Source: Phialophora verrucosa
Taxonomy: Eukaryota; Ascomycota; Eurotiomycetes; Chaetothyriales; Herpotrichiellaceae
DNA length: 64,000 nucleotides
Reading direction: 5' to 3'
Assembly (NCBI GenBank): GCA_002099365.1
Contig: MSED01000006.1
Coordinates: 1,302,001-1,366,000 of the forward strand
Position numbers and translations under genes: made by a program. Below are positions 33,020 to 42,955 of this stretch, piece by piece. Within the stretch, counting starts at the first letter, position 1, and each line of letters starts with the position of its first letter. Below the pieces are notes generated by a model, which did not search any database, was not told where the DNA came from, and saw nothing but the letters and a program-made list of their open reading frames with translations.

Positions 33020-34237
33020 ATGGATACCAGCAACGATGCCGCTCTGATCGCCCCCATACACACCATCGACCTCTCTCTCCAGCCAGAAGACCGTTACAAG
33101 GCGCTGGCACGGGCGTACTCAGCGGAACTTCGGGGCCTTACAACCCTCTTCAACGCCCTTCTTGGCGACTTGGGTCTGTCGCAGTTCTCTCACGGCCCAA
33201 TCAATCTCTTCGCGCGAATGTTCCTCCGTGGTCTGAACTCTCCAGTGGAGACCGCCGAGCTTCGAGGCATAGCTGAAGTTACTGGAGTCCCGATGTATCT
33301 GCTGGTCAGCTTCAACGTCATTCTGGACTGCCTCATGGGCTGTACGTCTGGAGCGGTCAAGACGCGGGAGAAGGGAGAACCGTGGAGCAAGACAAGAATG
33401 CTACATTTCCGCACCTTGGACTGGTCCATGGACCCTCTCCGCAAGATCCTCGTCCAGCTGGAATTTGTTCGCAGTAGATCGGCAACTCCTGGCCAGGTGC
33501 TTGCTCGAAGCGTCACATATGTCGGCTTCATTGGAGTCCTGACAGGCGTGCGGGAGGACCTGAGCATCTCCCTCAATTTCCGGGCCATGCACAACGCGAC
33601 TAGGAGACGGGACAACATGCGGTTCTACCTTCATCACATTTTGGTGCTTCTGGGTTACCGCCAATCAATCGCCAGTATCCTGAGAGGATACATTATCGCT
33701 GAAGATCCAGAAAACGAGCATCCAAAGCGTCTTGAGGATATAGTAGAGGAGGTCGTTCCGCGGCCGACCACCGCAGCTTACCTGACTTTCTGTGACGGTG
33801 TCTCAACTGTCGTTCTGGAGAAGGATTATGAGACTGCAGTCATGCGATATTCTGACACGTTCATCGGCGTGACGAACAACGATCAGGATGACGACGACCC
33901 TCGGTTGCGAAAAGACGGCGCCCTCCTAGACCAAATCTCGGTCAAGGATACCGGTGTAAAAGCTGGAATGCAAGAACTCGTCGAAGAAAGCCGAGATAGA
34001 CTAGACGCCATTGCGATGAGGTGGCGAGGTCATGTCCGCAAAGCAAAGAGACAAGCAAAGAAGGGTGGGAAAGACCCCAGTACCGTTGAGCGCAACTTGA
34101 CCGTCACCAACGACGAGGTCATCGAGTGGCTGTCGGCCTACCCGACCACGAACGAGCAGACGCACTTCGCGACGATCATGGATCCAATGAGCGGACAGGT
34201 CGTTTGGACTCGCGTGTATCTGCCATCAGACGAATGA
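33020..34237 (+). CDS. Acid ceramidase / N-acylethanolamine acid amidase-like Ntn hydrolase
   Basis: Intronless, 405 aa. Enzymes of this family cleave amide-linked fatty acids from ceramides or N-acylethanolamines after self-cleavage that frees an N-terminal Cys. Here MGCTSGAV places the candidate nucleophile at Cys108. About 20 residues later HFRTLDW gives Arg131 and Asp134 with the same spacing as the catalytic RNLD-type motif of the family. VTYVGFIGVLTGVREDLSIS matches the next core strands. The N-terminal 107 residues would be the alpha segment and the rest the beta segment. Unlike lysosomal animal homologues there is no signal peptide at the start, so a cytosolic protein is suggested. 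The C-terminal third (RMRWRGH...KRQAKKGGKDP) is basic. Substrate is not predictable. Confidence 0.82.
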   Translation: MDTSNDAALIAPIHTIDLSLQPEDRYKALARAYSAELRGLTTLFNALLGDLGLSQFSHGPINLFARMFLRGLNSPVETAELRGIAEVTGVPMYLLVSFNVILDCLMGCTSGAVKTREKGEPWSKTRMLHFRTLDWSMDPLRKILVQLEFVRSRSATPGQVLARSVTYVGFIGVLTGVREDLSISLNFRAMHNATRRRDNMRFYLHHILVLLGYRQSIASILRGYIIAEDPENEHPKRLEDIVEEVVPRPTTAAYLTFCDGVSTVVLEKDYETAVMRYSDTFIGVTNNDQDDDDPRLRKDGALLDQISVKDTGVKAGMQELVEESRDRLDAIAMRWRGHVRKAKRQAKKGGKDPSTVERNLTVTNDEVIEWLSAYPTTNEQTHFATIMDPMSGQVVWTRVYLPSDE

Positions 34238-36155
34238 GTGCAGCAGGCACCCACTTCCTAGAGCGGAGGGTTCTATTGTTGGATAGCCAGGGACAATCTC
34301 TCTCGAGTCGCAGGCTGTGTAGCGCATGGTAATGGTCCAGATATCAGGAGTTTTTTTTTCATGAAGATACCCCCGGATCAATTGTGGGCGTTTGGCTGTG
34401 CGGAGAGGGTATTAGTGTTTGGTGTGGGTTTGATGGCCTTACTGGCGATGACTGTCCGGCACTATACCGAGTACTGGCATGGTGGAGAGTGACAAAGGGC
34501 TTTGTATCATGGCACAACAGCACGTGGTTTTGGGAGGGCAAGCTCAACAACAGTACTGCACGATTCATTGGATATGCAGGGTTCCATTCGGCGTCTGAGA
34601 CATGCGCATGAGAGCAGTCCCGGCTTGTTCGAGCAAGGACGACCTTGCTACTGGCTGCAAAAGGATATTGGCCCTGTGGCGCCGGAGGCATAACAGTCAT
34701 TGTGAAGAGGTCCACATGTAGGCCATCGATGAATGCAAGATGCATATTCTCCGCAAAACTAGATGACGATAGCACTCCGGCTGGTGCGAAAACACCCACC
34801 TTTTACCAAAAGCCTGATCCCATTGGGACTCACGTAGAAGCTTTACCTAAGTCCATGCTCCAGAAGAGGAAGGAGGAAGGCCATCCGTTAAGGCAGCGAA
34901 GCTTACGCTTGTGTGTACTGGCTGCTTGGCTCTTGATGTATGACGGTGTTGACTCTGGCTAAACGGCACCTTGTTTGGACACCCATGCAACGCGTCATCA
35001 TCGGAAACACACACAGCCTCGGGGCTGGCGCAGCACAGATGTTGTTTTTGAGCCTGGTGCTGGAGACTCCAGTCGCGCTGGAGCGCTGAAGGGGCCGCGC
35101 TTATTTTCATTGAGATATTGAAGCGCTTCTGCTGGGAAGTAACTAGCAGGCGCAACCAACTCCGCAAGGGGAAGAAAAGGCGTGAGCTACAGCAGAAGAG
35201 CTGGAGTATTTAAGTTCAAACTTGCGTCTGAATGGACTCCAGTGACTCCTTACGCTATCAATGGCTAGGCAGGCGGGGCAATCGATAAGGTGACAGGGCT
35301 TGTGGAACCATTTGGTGAGCTCCACGCCGTGCCTAGGAGAGGCAAATGTCATTCGACAGGATGTGCAACCCGAAAACGAAGCCAGGCTTTGTAGAGGGAG
35401 AACTCATGTTGATAATGCGCCGTGCATCAGATCTCCAGAGTCCCCTTCTCGAGAGCTTCAAGGGAATAGGATAAGTCGAACACTCATTGCCCTGATAAGT
35501 TCCGGTGGTCAACATTATGTGATTTCCGACTCTTGGAATGTTTTCTCGATGGCTGGGCAGGGTGGCAAGGGATACAATACGATTTGCCATTAACAATGCA
35601 GATCATTGACACCACACCGTTAGGCTATGCAGCGCCAGCCCTGTCAATCCGAGCCTACGCACGGATCCTTGCTTGTGACACAAAAATAGAACATGGGCAG
35701 AGGACAACAAACACACACTACTCGGTACTCTACCATCAAATACTCATACGCATCTCCAACCAACATCGACTCGTCATCATACGTCTGCTCCGGTGATGTG
35801 TCTGGCTGCGCCAGCCCGGCGTGCTTTTCTTTGCACATTGTTCCACAACCAAGTGCGGCTGGGAGAATTGGAAGAGTATCCACCTTTGGCACGCCGGACA
35901 TGTCAAGGCCAGGGCACGCGAGGATTGCTACTACCGGAGTCTTGCATTCCAAGTACATGTCGATCGGGGTTGTAAAGATAAAAGGAAGTCACTACCTATG
36001 TTGTACCCTCAGAGGCAGTGGCGGTGGGATCATCTCGCAAATAGGCCTTTGTCCTTCGCTTTCACTCTCCGTTCTCATCTCTCTCTCTTTCTCATTCATT
36101 CTCTGTATTGCGGCCTGCAGACTTTAGATTTCATTGACTGCAACAGCTACACATC
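34238..36155. other. Intergenic, no gene recognised
   Basis: About 1.9 kb. Frames up to 146 codons exist on both strands but lie over one another and lack domain or splice support. The 120 bp before the tyrosinase ATG are CT-rich (CTCTCTCTTTCTC near 36080). Confidence 0.55.
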
Positions 36156-37310
36156 ATGGTTAACTCACTTTTATCATTTGCTGCGCTTGCACTAGCCACC
36201 GCGCCCTCACTCGTTTCAGCTGCTCCAACTTCAGGGGCATGGCAAGCCACAGACTTCCCCGTCGTGGATGCCTGGATGAAGGACAAGTTCCCTGGAAAGT
36301 TCCGACCATGTACGGAAGAGACCGTCAAGATCCGAAAGGACTTTGACTCGATGTCACCTGAAGAGCGAAAAGCATACACCGACGCCATCAAGTGCATTGC
36401 ATCCAAGCCTTCGCAGCTCGACCAAACCATCTATCCTGCTGCCACCAACCGTTACATGGACTATGCCGTAACCCACGTCAACCGCACAAGACAGGTCCAT
36501 CTCTCGGGCTTCTTCTTGACGTGGCACCGCTACTACCTTCACCTGTTCGAAGAAGATCTGCAGAAGCAATGCGGCTACACCGGGGCATTCCCGTACTGGA
36601 ACTGGCCTGCCACCGCCGACAATCTGCACGGCAGCGCAGTTTTCGATGGTTCTGAGTATTCCATGTCGGGTGACGGTGAATATGTCGATACTGGTCCTGT
36701 CGTCCTAGCACCGACGCTTTCGCTGCCTCATGGATCTGGGGGAGGCTGCGTCAACTCCGGCCCTTTTGCTGGCTGGCAGACGACAATGGCGGATATCCCT
36801 ATCACGTATATCCTTCAAGGCTTGCCGTTGCCGGACACGGCATTTCAACTCAACCAGTCTTGCCTTACTAGGGACCTTAACACCTTTGCTGCCCAGACCT
36901 GGTGCAACTACACAGCCCTGGATCTTGCCTTGGAATCCAACGACCTGGCAGAATTCGACACTCAGATCAACGGTGTCCTCGGTGGCGGTTCACTCGGCTT
37001 GCACTCCGGTGCTCACTTCATCATCGGCTCTCCTGGCTCTTCCATTTACGTATCCGTGCAGGACCCCATCTGGTGGCCGCTCCATACCTTCTTGGACAAC
37101 GTATACACATCGTGGCAGAATCGCCATCCTGACCTTGCAAGCGTCACATACGGTACCGAGACGGCGGTCAATGTCCCACCCAGCGCCAACGTTACTCTCG
37201 ACACCGTCGAGCCGGACTGGGGTTACTTCGAGCAAGACTCCTACACTGTTGGGGAGCTCATCAGTACTACTTCTGGTCCGTTCTGCTACAAGTACGATGT
37301 CTCGTTGTAA
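36156..37310 (+). CDS. Secreted short-type tyrosinase / catechol oxidase
   Basis: Type-3 copper oxidase acting on phenols or catechols. Intronless, 384 aa. The N-terminus VNSLLSFAALALATAPSLVSAA is a signal peptide. CuA ligands are His107, His115 and His124 (THVNRTRQVHLSGFFLTWHRYY). CuB ligands are His283 and His287 (GLHSGAH) and His310 (DPIWWPLHTFLDNVY). The usual Phe/Trp aromatic gate is around FPYWNW. Position 309 is Leu, where many tyrosinases have a His just before the third CuB ligand. The protein ends soon after the core (...TSGPFCYKYDVSL), so it lacks the inhibitory C-terminal domain of long intracellular tyrosinases. Several N-x-[ST] sites (for example NRT, NQS, NYT) fit secretion. 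Role may be melanin-related or phenol detoxification; not determined by context. Confidence 0.92.
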   Translation: MVNSLLSFAALALATAPSLVSAAPTSGAWQATDFPVVDAWMKDKFPGKFRPCTEETVKIRKDFDSMSPEERKAYTDAIKCIASKPSQLDQTIYPAATNRYMDYAVTHVNRTRQVHLSGFFLTWHRYYLHLFEEDLQKQCGYTGAFPYWNWPATADNLHGSAVFDGSEYSMSGDGEYVDTGPVVLAPTLSLPHGSGGGCVNSGPFAGWQTTMADIPITYILQGLPLPDTAFQLNQSCLTRDLNTFAAQTWCNYTALDLALESNDLAEFDTQINGVLGGGSLGLHSGAHFIIGSPGSSIYVSVQDPIWWPLHTFLDNVYTSWQNRHPDLASVTYGTETAVNVPPSANVTLDTVEPDWGYFEQDSYTVGELISTTSGPFCYKYDVSL

Positions 37311-37875
37311 TCTGTCGTTTATTGACGCCCAGCCTGCAGGCAGCACATAAGGGAGGGTTAGCTCGAGCAGTACAGTGTTCTCGAAGCATGCGGCGTTTGG
37401 TATGGATGTCTGAAAATGGGTTTCTCTGTACAGTCCTGTCGCTTTGGGACGGGGCAACTTTCAGTCCGCAGGCTTTGATGGGTCATCACCCGGCTCAGCG
37501 GAAGGCAGGAAGTGGACTTGGAGGAAAAGCTCGCGCAAGCGCCTTTTTTTGGATAGAATTAATCAATAATTTCATCATGCTCGTGCATCACCCTCCATTG
37601 ATCTATTCTAGTCCGTGGCACGATCTCGCCTTTGTGGCGAACGTGAACGGGATTGGGACGTTGACCGCGCTTTCTTGCTTACAACATTACCGTATGACTG
37701 GGAAGGTTGCCCGAGGGCCTGTAAAGACAAGGCCAAGGCTTCACAGGCCGTATGCCTGAGTAGGCCTTCGTAACTATATAGTCAGGCGTCGCCCCCGACC
37801 CCTTCGAATATGACCATGTCTCTAATTGAGTCACAACGTATTACGGATTTTCCCCCGTGACTTTTGGCTTCACGC
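37311..37875. other. Intergenic between convergent genes, nothing recognised
   Basis: About 565 bp between the tyrosinase and TMA64 stop codons, presumably both 3' UTRs. Confidence 0.6.
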
Positions 37876-39840
37876 TCATTTCTTCTTCTTTTTCGTCTTG
37901 TCGTCCACAGCAATCCACCGCTTGTCTACTCCTCTCCTCCCTAATTCCTTCTCAACCACGTCTCTCTGGTCGCCCTGCACCAAAATCTCCATCATCCCAG
38001 GTTTGCCACCTACGTGCTGCCCAACACTCGCGCTGCCGGCACATTTCTTCTGTAGTTCCGGTGCCAGCACCTGCGGATTGATCCCGAACACTTCGAGACC
38101 CGAGATCTTTGTCACGACCTTTGTGCCCGAGCGCTTCTCGAGCACGATACTGACTTGCGGAGCCGGTCCAGATTTTGGTTTCAGTGCCGGATCGGGCGAT
38201 CCGGGGTCATATGTCTGGTTGTTGCGGAGCAGGAGCCAGTGAGGGATGGCAAGGTGCGAGTCTTCGAGAATACGCTTGACGAGAGCGTCGCGAGAGATCT
38301 CGCCGGCGGCGAGGACGCGCGTGTCCGAGGCAGACGGGTTGGAACCGAGGATGTTGTTCGCAATGAAGGGGTCGAGCTTGACGAAACGGGAGGAGGAGCT
38401 GGTCTCTGTTAGGGAGGGGTTGTTTTCGATGTATTTCTTGAGGAATGCCGAGATTTGCGACGAGGTATAGTACGTCGTTTTGGAGGGAATGAGGTCGGGG
38501 ACTAGCTTGCTGGAAGCGCGGTACACGGTCTGCAGGGTGAGCTTTTGGCCTAGGGAGGTGTCGGCTGCGCTTGCCGGAGTTTGGGTTCCTTCCGTGCTGG
38601 CTGTTGACGGCTGTACTTTCGCCTTCGGCAGTTTGTAGGGAGCAAAGTTGCGCACTCTTTCGTCGTTGAGGTCGATGTCCAGGATGACAGTCTCTCCGCC
38701 ATTGCGGTCTTTGGATTTGACCAAGAGCTGTTTCTCCAGGTATTTGATGAATTTCTTGGTGGTTTTCCATGAGGTCTTCTTGATGGTGTAGTGTTGGTTC
38801 TGAAAGCGGAGGTGTGATTGTATCATGTTGGAGATTAGGAATGACGGTTGTATAGGAAATTCGAGCCCGTGATGGGGCGGATCACCGTTCTTTTTGGCAT
38901 CGTAGAGAGCATAAAGGAATGCTTGCATGAAAGCATCGTCGACTTCGGCGGTCGTCGGTTCTCGTTCAGGTTCTGCGTCGGCTTCGGGAGCATCTTCTGG
39001 ACCATTGGCTTCGGCCTCACCGTTTGCACCGGCCGCGGCTCCAATAACAAGGGCGACACCGCCATTTTGACCATCATCGTCCTCATCGTTGTCTTCGAGG
39101 TCGAGTCCCTCTACCCTGTCCTCTATGTCTGCAGAAGGAGTCTCCCACCCTTCAATGCTGTCAGGGGGTGCTCTCCCGCCACTCCCAAACTGGCTCCAGC
39201 CCCATATCTCATCGCCCTCCCAATGGATTCCTTCCACAGCGGCGCCTTTCGCACCCTGTACTCGACCCAGGCTCGACACGTCGACCTTACACGTCCCCAC
39301 CCAGATGGGCACGCTCGGTCTCTCCAGGCCCGCAACGGCCACAACCGATCCGGCTTTCGCAGCCTCCGGCCACGGTGGCCCACCAACCAGTCCAGGAGTC
39401 ATCAAGTCCGCGCCGGTACGCAGTTTCTCAACAACGAAGTCTTGGGTGTGCAGCAGCGGCGTCAGTCCCGGGTTGTGCCACAGTGTGTACACTGTCGGGT
39501 ATATCCGTGACTCTTTTCCATATTGGATCCATAGTATCCTCTCCTCCTGACCTGGGTGTGCACCGACATAGACTGTCCCCGAAACCAACGTAAGATTGGC
39601 CCCGGCATGGGTTGTAAATCTCGCCGACAGGCATGTCTCCGGAACGAGACTCGTGCGAATAGAGGTTAGAGCAGGTGTGGGCTGGATTGGAGGAGGCTGA
39701 CTCTCTGCCGCGGCGCTGTCAATCTCCTCCAAAGTCGGCACGTGTACTTTGTACTCGGCGATAATCTGGTCCGCAAGCTTGCGACGGTCGGAAGACCGTA
39801 GCGGGGAAAGGTTCTTAATCTGAGGCTTTTTCTTGAACAT
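37876..39840 (-). CDS. TMA64: Translation factor eIF2D / Tma64
   Basis: eIF2D binds the 40S subunit and helps recycle post-termination complexes (removing deacylated tRNA) and can deliver tRNA to some starts. Intronless, 654 aa from ATG 39840 (MFKKKPQIKNLSPLRSSDRR). The frame is open 58 codons further, but this Met begins the conserved N-terminus. Order of domains: N-terminal DUF1947-type (~1-90), PUA (~100-180), an acidic Glu/Asp/Ala-rich linker (~270-335), winged-helix region (YTIKKTSWKTTKKFIKYLEK), SWIB/MDM2-like region (~470-540), and C-terminal SUI1/eIF1-like domain (VVTKISGLEVFGINP, GMMEILVQGDQRDVVEKEL). The protein ends in a poly-Lys tail. Length and domain order match the family. Confidence 0.95.
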   Translation of the reverse strand: MFKKKPQIKNLSPLRSSDRRKLADQIIAEYKVHVPTLEEIDSAAAESQPPPIQPTPALTSIRTSLVPETCLSARFTTHAGANLTLVSGTVYVGAHPGQEERILWIQYGKESRIYPTVYTLWHNPGLTPLLHTQDFVVEKLRTGADLMTPGLVGGPPWPEAAKAGSVVAVAGLERPSVPIWVGTCKVDVSSLGRVQGAKGAAVEGIHWEGDEIWGWSQFGSGGRAPPDSIEGWETPSADIEDRVEGLDLEDNDEDDDGQNGGVALVIGAAAGANGEAEANGPEDAPEADAEPEREPTTAEVDDAFMQAFLYALYDAKKNGDPPHHGLEFPIQPSFLISNMIQSHLRFQNQHYTIKKTSWKTTKKFIKYLEKQLLVKSKDRNGGETVILDIDLNDERVRNFAPYKLPKAKVQPSTASTEGTQTPASAADTSLGQKLTLQTVYRASSKLVPDLIPSKTTYYTSSQISAFLKKYIENNPSLTETSSSSRFVKLDPFIANNILGSNPSASDTRVLAAGEISRDALVKRILEDSHLAIPHWLLLRNNQTYDPGSPDPALKPKSGPAPQVSIVLEKRSGTKVVTKISGLEVFGINPQVLAPELQKKCAGSASVGQHVGGKPGMMEILVQGDQRDVVEKELGRRGVDKRWIAVDDKTKKKKK

Positions 39841-40164
39841 ATTTGGAAACCTGGATGTGGCCTGCAGAAATACAGGGGTCGAAGTTGCCAACAGAAACGC
39901 TTCAAATACGCCGGCGCAAAAATGCACGAAAATTGGACGTCTCAGTCTCCTCTGGCAGAGGGTATCGCGGGATATGGAGTGGAAAGAATCAATGTTGAAG
40001 TGAGTCGCGCACACACCGATGTTGGCGCGGGGAAATACGTCATTTCAAATGACAGCCTGCAATGGCTTGTTCCATTTCATTATTTCATGTGATGCGATTA
40101 TGCTTTTGTGCCCCTCCGATGTCAAGGTCGAATCTCATACTTTTGAACTGCGGTCAGAGTGCGG
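39841..40164. promoter_or_regulatory. TMA64 upstream region
   Basis: About 320 bp between the TMA64 start and the stop of the DUF1264 gene. It contains the TMA64 leader; nothing else recognised. Confidence 0.5.
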
Positions 40165-41100
40165 TTACCCTGTCGTCGAATAGATTCCCCTCCTCGCCTG
40201 CTTCGCCTCCTTCCACCAGCTGTCCGAGTTCTCGGGAGTGCCGAGCAAGTTGATGGATTCCCTGAGTTTCCGCTTCTCTGCCTGGTTGATCCCCAGTTCG
40301 GCGTTTCTTTCCGCCATCTCTTTGTCGACATCCAGCTGCTGGAATTCGGTAAGCGAGCCCATCAAAGTTGGAGGGCCCAACGGCAACTCGTCGCCCTTGT
40401 CGACCTGCCAGAAGTGATACAGTTTACCATAGCTGCAATTGCCATTAGCCGTATGTTTCGGGTTATCGACCTGTTGGGAGCTCACAGTGTGACGACCTCC
40501 TCCATTGCTTTTGTTTCCAGCTCGTCCCACTTGTCCTTCTGGCGCGCATGAGAATTGGGATAAGGAAGAACTAGCATTCCAGATTTGACTTCGAACTCAT
40601 GCGAGTGCCAGTATCTCTGCTCTTCAGGGTCGAGCTTCAGGTAGCGGTGTTTCGGTATCATGTACTCAACGCCGATAAGTCTAGCTCCGGGCTTGCATGA
40701 GTCGTAGATGAGGCACTGACGTAAGTCTAAGACTTGGTCAATGCAAAGGTTCCTCACACATGGCTCCTGCTCAACTGACCTTTCTCAACGTGAGAGCAGA
40801 AGTGATGCGCTGAGACCTAAGGGACTGTCAGCGATGATCCATGATACAGAGGTAAACTCCAATTTCGGAACACACCGTCCTCACTTCTCCTCGACGAGCT
40901 TCATCCGTGTATATGTGAAGCGCGTGGAGATACTCGCAGATATTGTGCAACGGCTTCATTTCAGGCTGCATCGTTGTCCCTACGTGCGTCTGGATCCCCA
41001 GGTATAGCAACCAAGACTTTAGCCAAGCGGTTGGACTGAACTTGAGTGCCCATGCCGCCACGCCAGACAGCCCCGGGGCGACAACCTGATTCTGGCTCAT
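40165..41100 (-). CDS. Oil body-associated protein-like (DUF1264) protein
   Basis: Exons (right to left) are 40876-41100, 40780-40816, 40486-40726 and 40165-40432, giving 256 aa with every junction in phase; the second exon is only 37 nt. Spliced core motifs are characteristic of the OBAP/DUF1264 family: VSAHHFCSHVEKDLRQCLIY, ARLIGVEYMIP, RYWHSHEFEVKSGMLVLP and GKLYHFWQVDKGDELPLGPP. Plant members sit on seed oil bodies; fungal members are uncharacterised, and lipid droplet association here is only by homology. The N-terminal ~55 residues have an amphipathic/hydrophobic stretch (GVAAWALKFSPTAWLKSWLL) that could mediate attachment to lipid surfaces. The C-terminus is charged and helical (DKEMAERNAELGINQAEKRK). 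Confidence 0.9.
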
Positions 41101-41567
41101 CTTGATAATCAGTCTCGATCAACCGTGAGCGGATGGAGTGGATCTCTAAAGAACAGACTGAGTCTGATGGCTTGTATACGAGTAGCTATGTATGGGTGAG
41201 AAGAATAGGTGATGTCTCGCACGGTTGGCCTCTGATGTCACTGGCTACCGGATGACCACATCCGACTCTTTATGGCTCTTTCTCTGTTTATTTTCTCCGC
41301 TAATTGTCTACTGTGCAAGGCGACTGATATTCACCTTGATCGCAACCCGAAAGAATCATTCGCGGGTCTGCGATGCGATCATACGGTACTGGGAGCTCAA
41401 GGCGTCTTGCTCTAGGATCTCACCAACCCCATGTTGTTCGGATGCATTCCCCGATCCGAGAGATGAACGGACAACCGGCTGGCTTACCGAGAAAGTGTCA
41501 AAGCGTCGAGGCGGCTACGAGTACAGTTCGACCTGTCTATGAGGCTCACGTGCTATGAGGATGTCGC

Positions 41568-41781
41568 GGAGTATCCTTACGACAGCCACCGAAACTCGTA
41601 CAGGTGCTAAGGAAGGATAATCCTTCCTAAGGAGTATCCTTCGGTAACCCGGCTATTCTCGCGATATTAGGTAAGCCCTATACTCAGTATTCCAAAGTCC
41701 AGGAACAGTCTAACTGAGATTAATATGCTAAGCTTACAGGCCCCACACACTCTGTGGAATGGTGCGAGACGGAGTATCCTT
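41568..41781. repeat. Three exact copies of the 11-mer GGAGTATCCTT
   Basis: Copies at 41568-41578, 41631-41641 and 41771-41781, all in the same orientation, 330-540 bp upstream of the SDR start. Chance recurrence of an 11-mer three times in 214 bp is unlikely, so a regulatory protein binding site is a reasonable inference. Confidence 0.6.
41607..41631. repeat. Inverted repeat around AGGAAGGAT / ATCCTTCCT
   Basis: Arms 41610-41618 and 41620-41628 are perfectly complementary around one base; allowing one mismatch extends the arms to 12 nt (41607-41618 / 41620-41631). The right end abuts the second copy of the 11-mer. With a one-base spacer it is better read as a palindromic binding site than a stable hairpin. 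Confidence 0.6.
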
Positions 41782-42108
41782 TTTGAAGATGTCCGACACG
41801 CTACGTCCTTAATAGAGGTCTTACTGTGCCGAGTACTTGCTCTGTTTGCTGTCCCCGCGTGTTCGCTCCTTGTTGTTAACGGAGCGTGCCACCACTCCCC
41901 GCTGAGGGGACGAGGCTCTGCTCCGTACCGAGCGTTGTGCCCCTCGGTACACACTGCACAGCGTTGTGAAAGAAGTTGGAGCAGTATCTCACTTCTTGAC
42001 CTTGTTTCATAAAAGTATCTTCTCTCCCGTCATCTGGCTCCTGCGACTGAGGCTTCTTCAACTGTCCCCTGAATCATTGCACACCTTACAGACTACATCA
42101 TCGTCGAA

Positions 42109-42955
42109 ATGGTTGGCCGTCTTGAAGGTAAAGTCGCGATAGTGACTGGAGGAGGTTCCGGCTTCGGGGCCGGTATTGCCCAGAAATTTGTGCAGGAAGG
42201 CGCGAAAGTGCTCATCGCCGACCTGTCCGAGGAAAATGGCACCAAAGTGGCATTTTCACTCGGCGCCGAATTTCTCAAGGCTGATGTCACGAAACGGTCG
42301 GATTGGGAAGCACTACTAAAGAAGGCGGTTGATTCTTTCGGCGGCCTGGATATCATCATCAACAATGCGGGTACAACTTACAAGAATAAGCCGACCGAGA
42401 CCGTCACCGACGACGACTTCGACTTGGTCTTCAATGTCAATGTCAAGAGCATCTACCTGTCAAGCAATGTTCTGGTACCTTATTTCCTCAAGAACAACCG
42501 GCCGGGGTCTTTTATTCAAATTGCGTCGACTGCCGGGATAAGACCGCGCCCGGGGTTGACTTGGTACAATGCTTCGAAGGCGGCTGTCAGCAGTGCAACG
42601 AAAACCATGGCGGTGGAATATGCTTCGAAGCAACTCCGATTTAACGCTGTCTGTCCTGTCGTTGGGAGCACTGGATTGTACGTGTTATTAGCAGACCCCA
42701 AGCATACTATGCCGATTCTGTGTCTTCATTTAAGAAATACGATTGCTAACGTCATATGTGTTTTGCAACAGAACCCATCTTTTCATCGGCAAGCCAGATA
42801 CCGAGGAGAACATGAAGGGATTTGTGTCGGCGATTCCGATGGGCCGGGGTACCACTCCCAAAGACGTGGCCAACGCCTGTTGCTATCTCGCCAGTGACGA
42901 GGCAGAGTTCATAACAGGCGTGAATCTAGAAGTTGATGGCGGCAGATGCGTTTGA
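42109..42955 (+). CDS. Short-chain dehydrogenase/reductase (classical SDR)
   Basis: NAD(P)-dependent oxidoreductase. Exons 42109-42677 and 42772-42955 give 250 aa; the 94-nt intron starts GTACGT and ends CAACAG, with a GCTAAC branch site. The Rossmann cofactor motif TGGGSGFG is at residues 13-20, NNAG at 85-88, catalytic Ser140 in IQIASTAG and YNASK with Tyr153/Lys157. The C-terminal half keeps RFNAVCP, GKPDTEENMKGF, PKDVANACCYLASDEAEFIT and GVNLEVDGG, typical of 3-oxoacyl-ACP-reductase- or glucose-dehydrogenase-like classical SDRs. Cofactor choice: Asp38 after the second strand (VLIADLS) favours NAD(H). Substrate cannot be told. A repeated 11-mer in its upstream region hints at specific regulation. 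Confidence 0.92.

Larger units (their letters stand above)
41101..42108. promoter_or_regulatory. Intergenic between DUF1264 gene and SDR, with repeated motif and hairpin
   Basis: Both flanking genes are divergent, so this ~1-kb gap is a shared upstream region. It holds three exact copies of an 11-mer and a hairpin (listed separately). No protein gene was found. Confidence 0.6.

Noticed and set aside
34359..34799. 146-codon minus-strand ORF between the amidase and tyrosinase genes
   Set aside because: Overlapped by equally open frames on the other strand and without protein-like features.
37311..37759. 145-codon plus ORF after the tyrosinase as a C-terminal domain
   Set aside because: It is in a different frame, follows a stop codon, and short secreted tyrosinases end where this one does.
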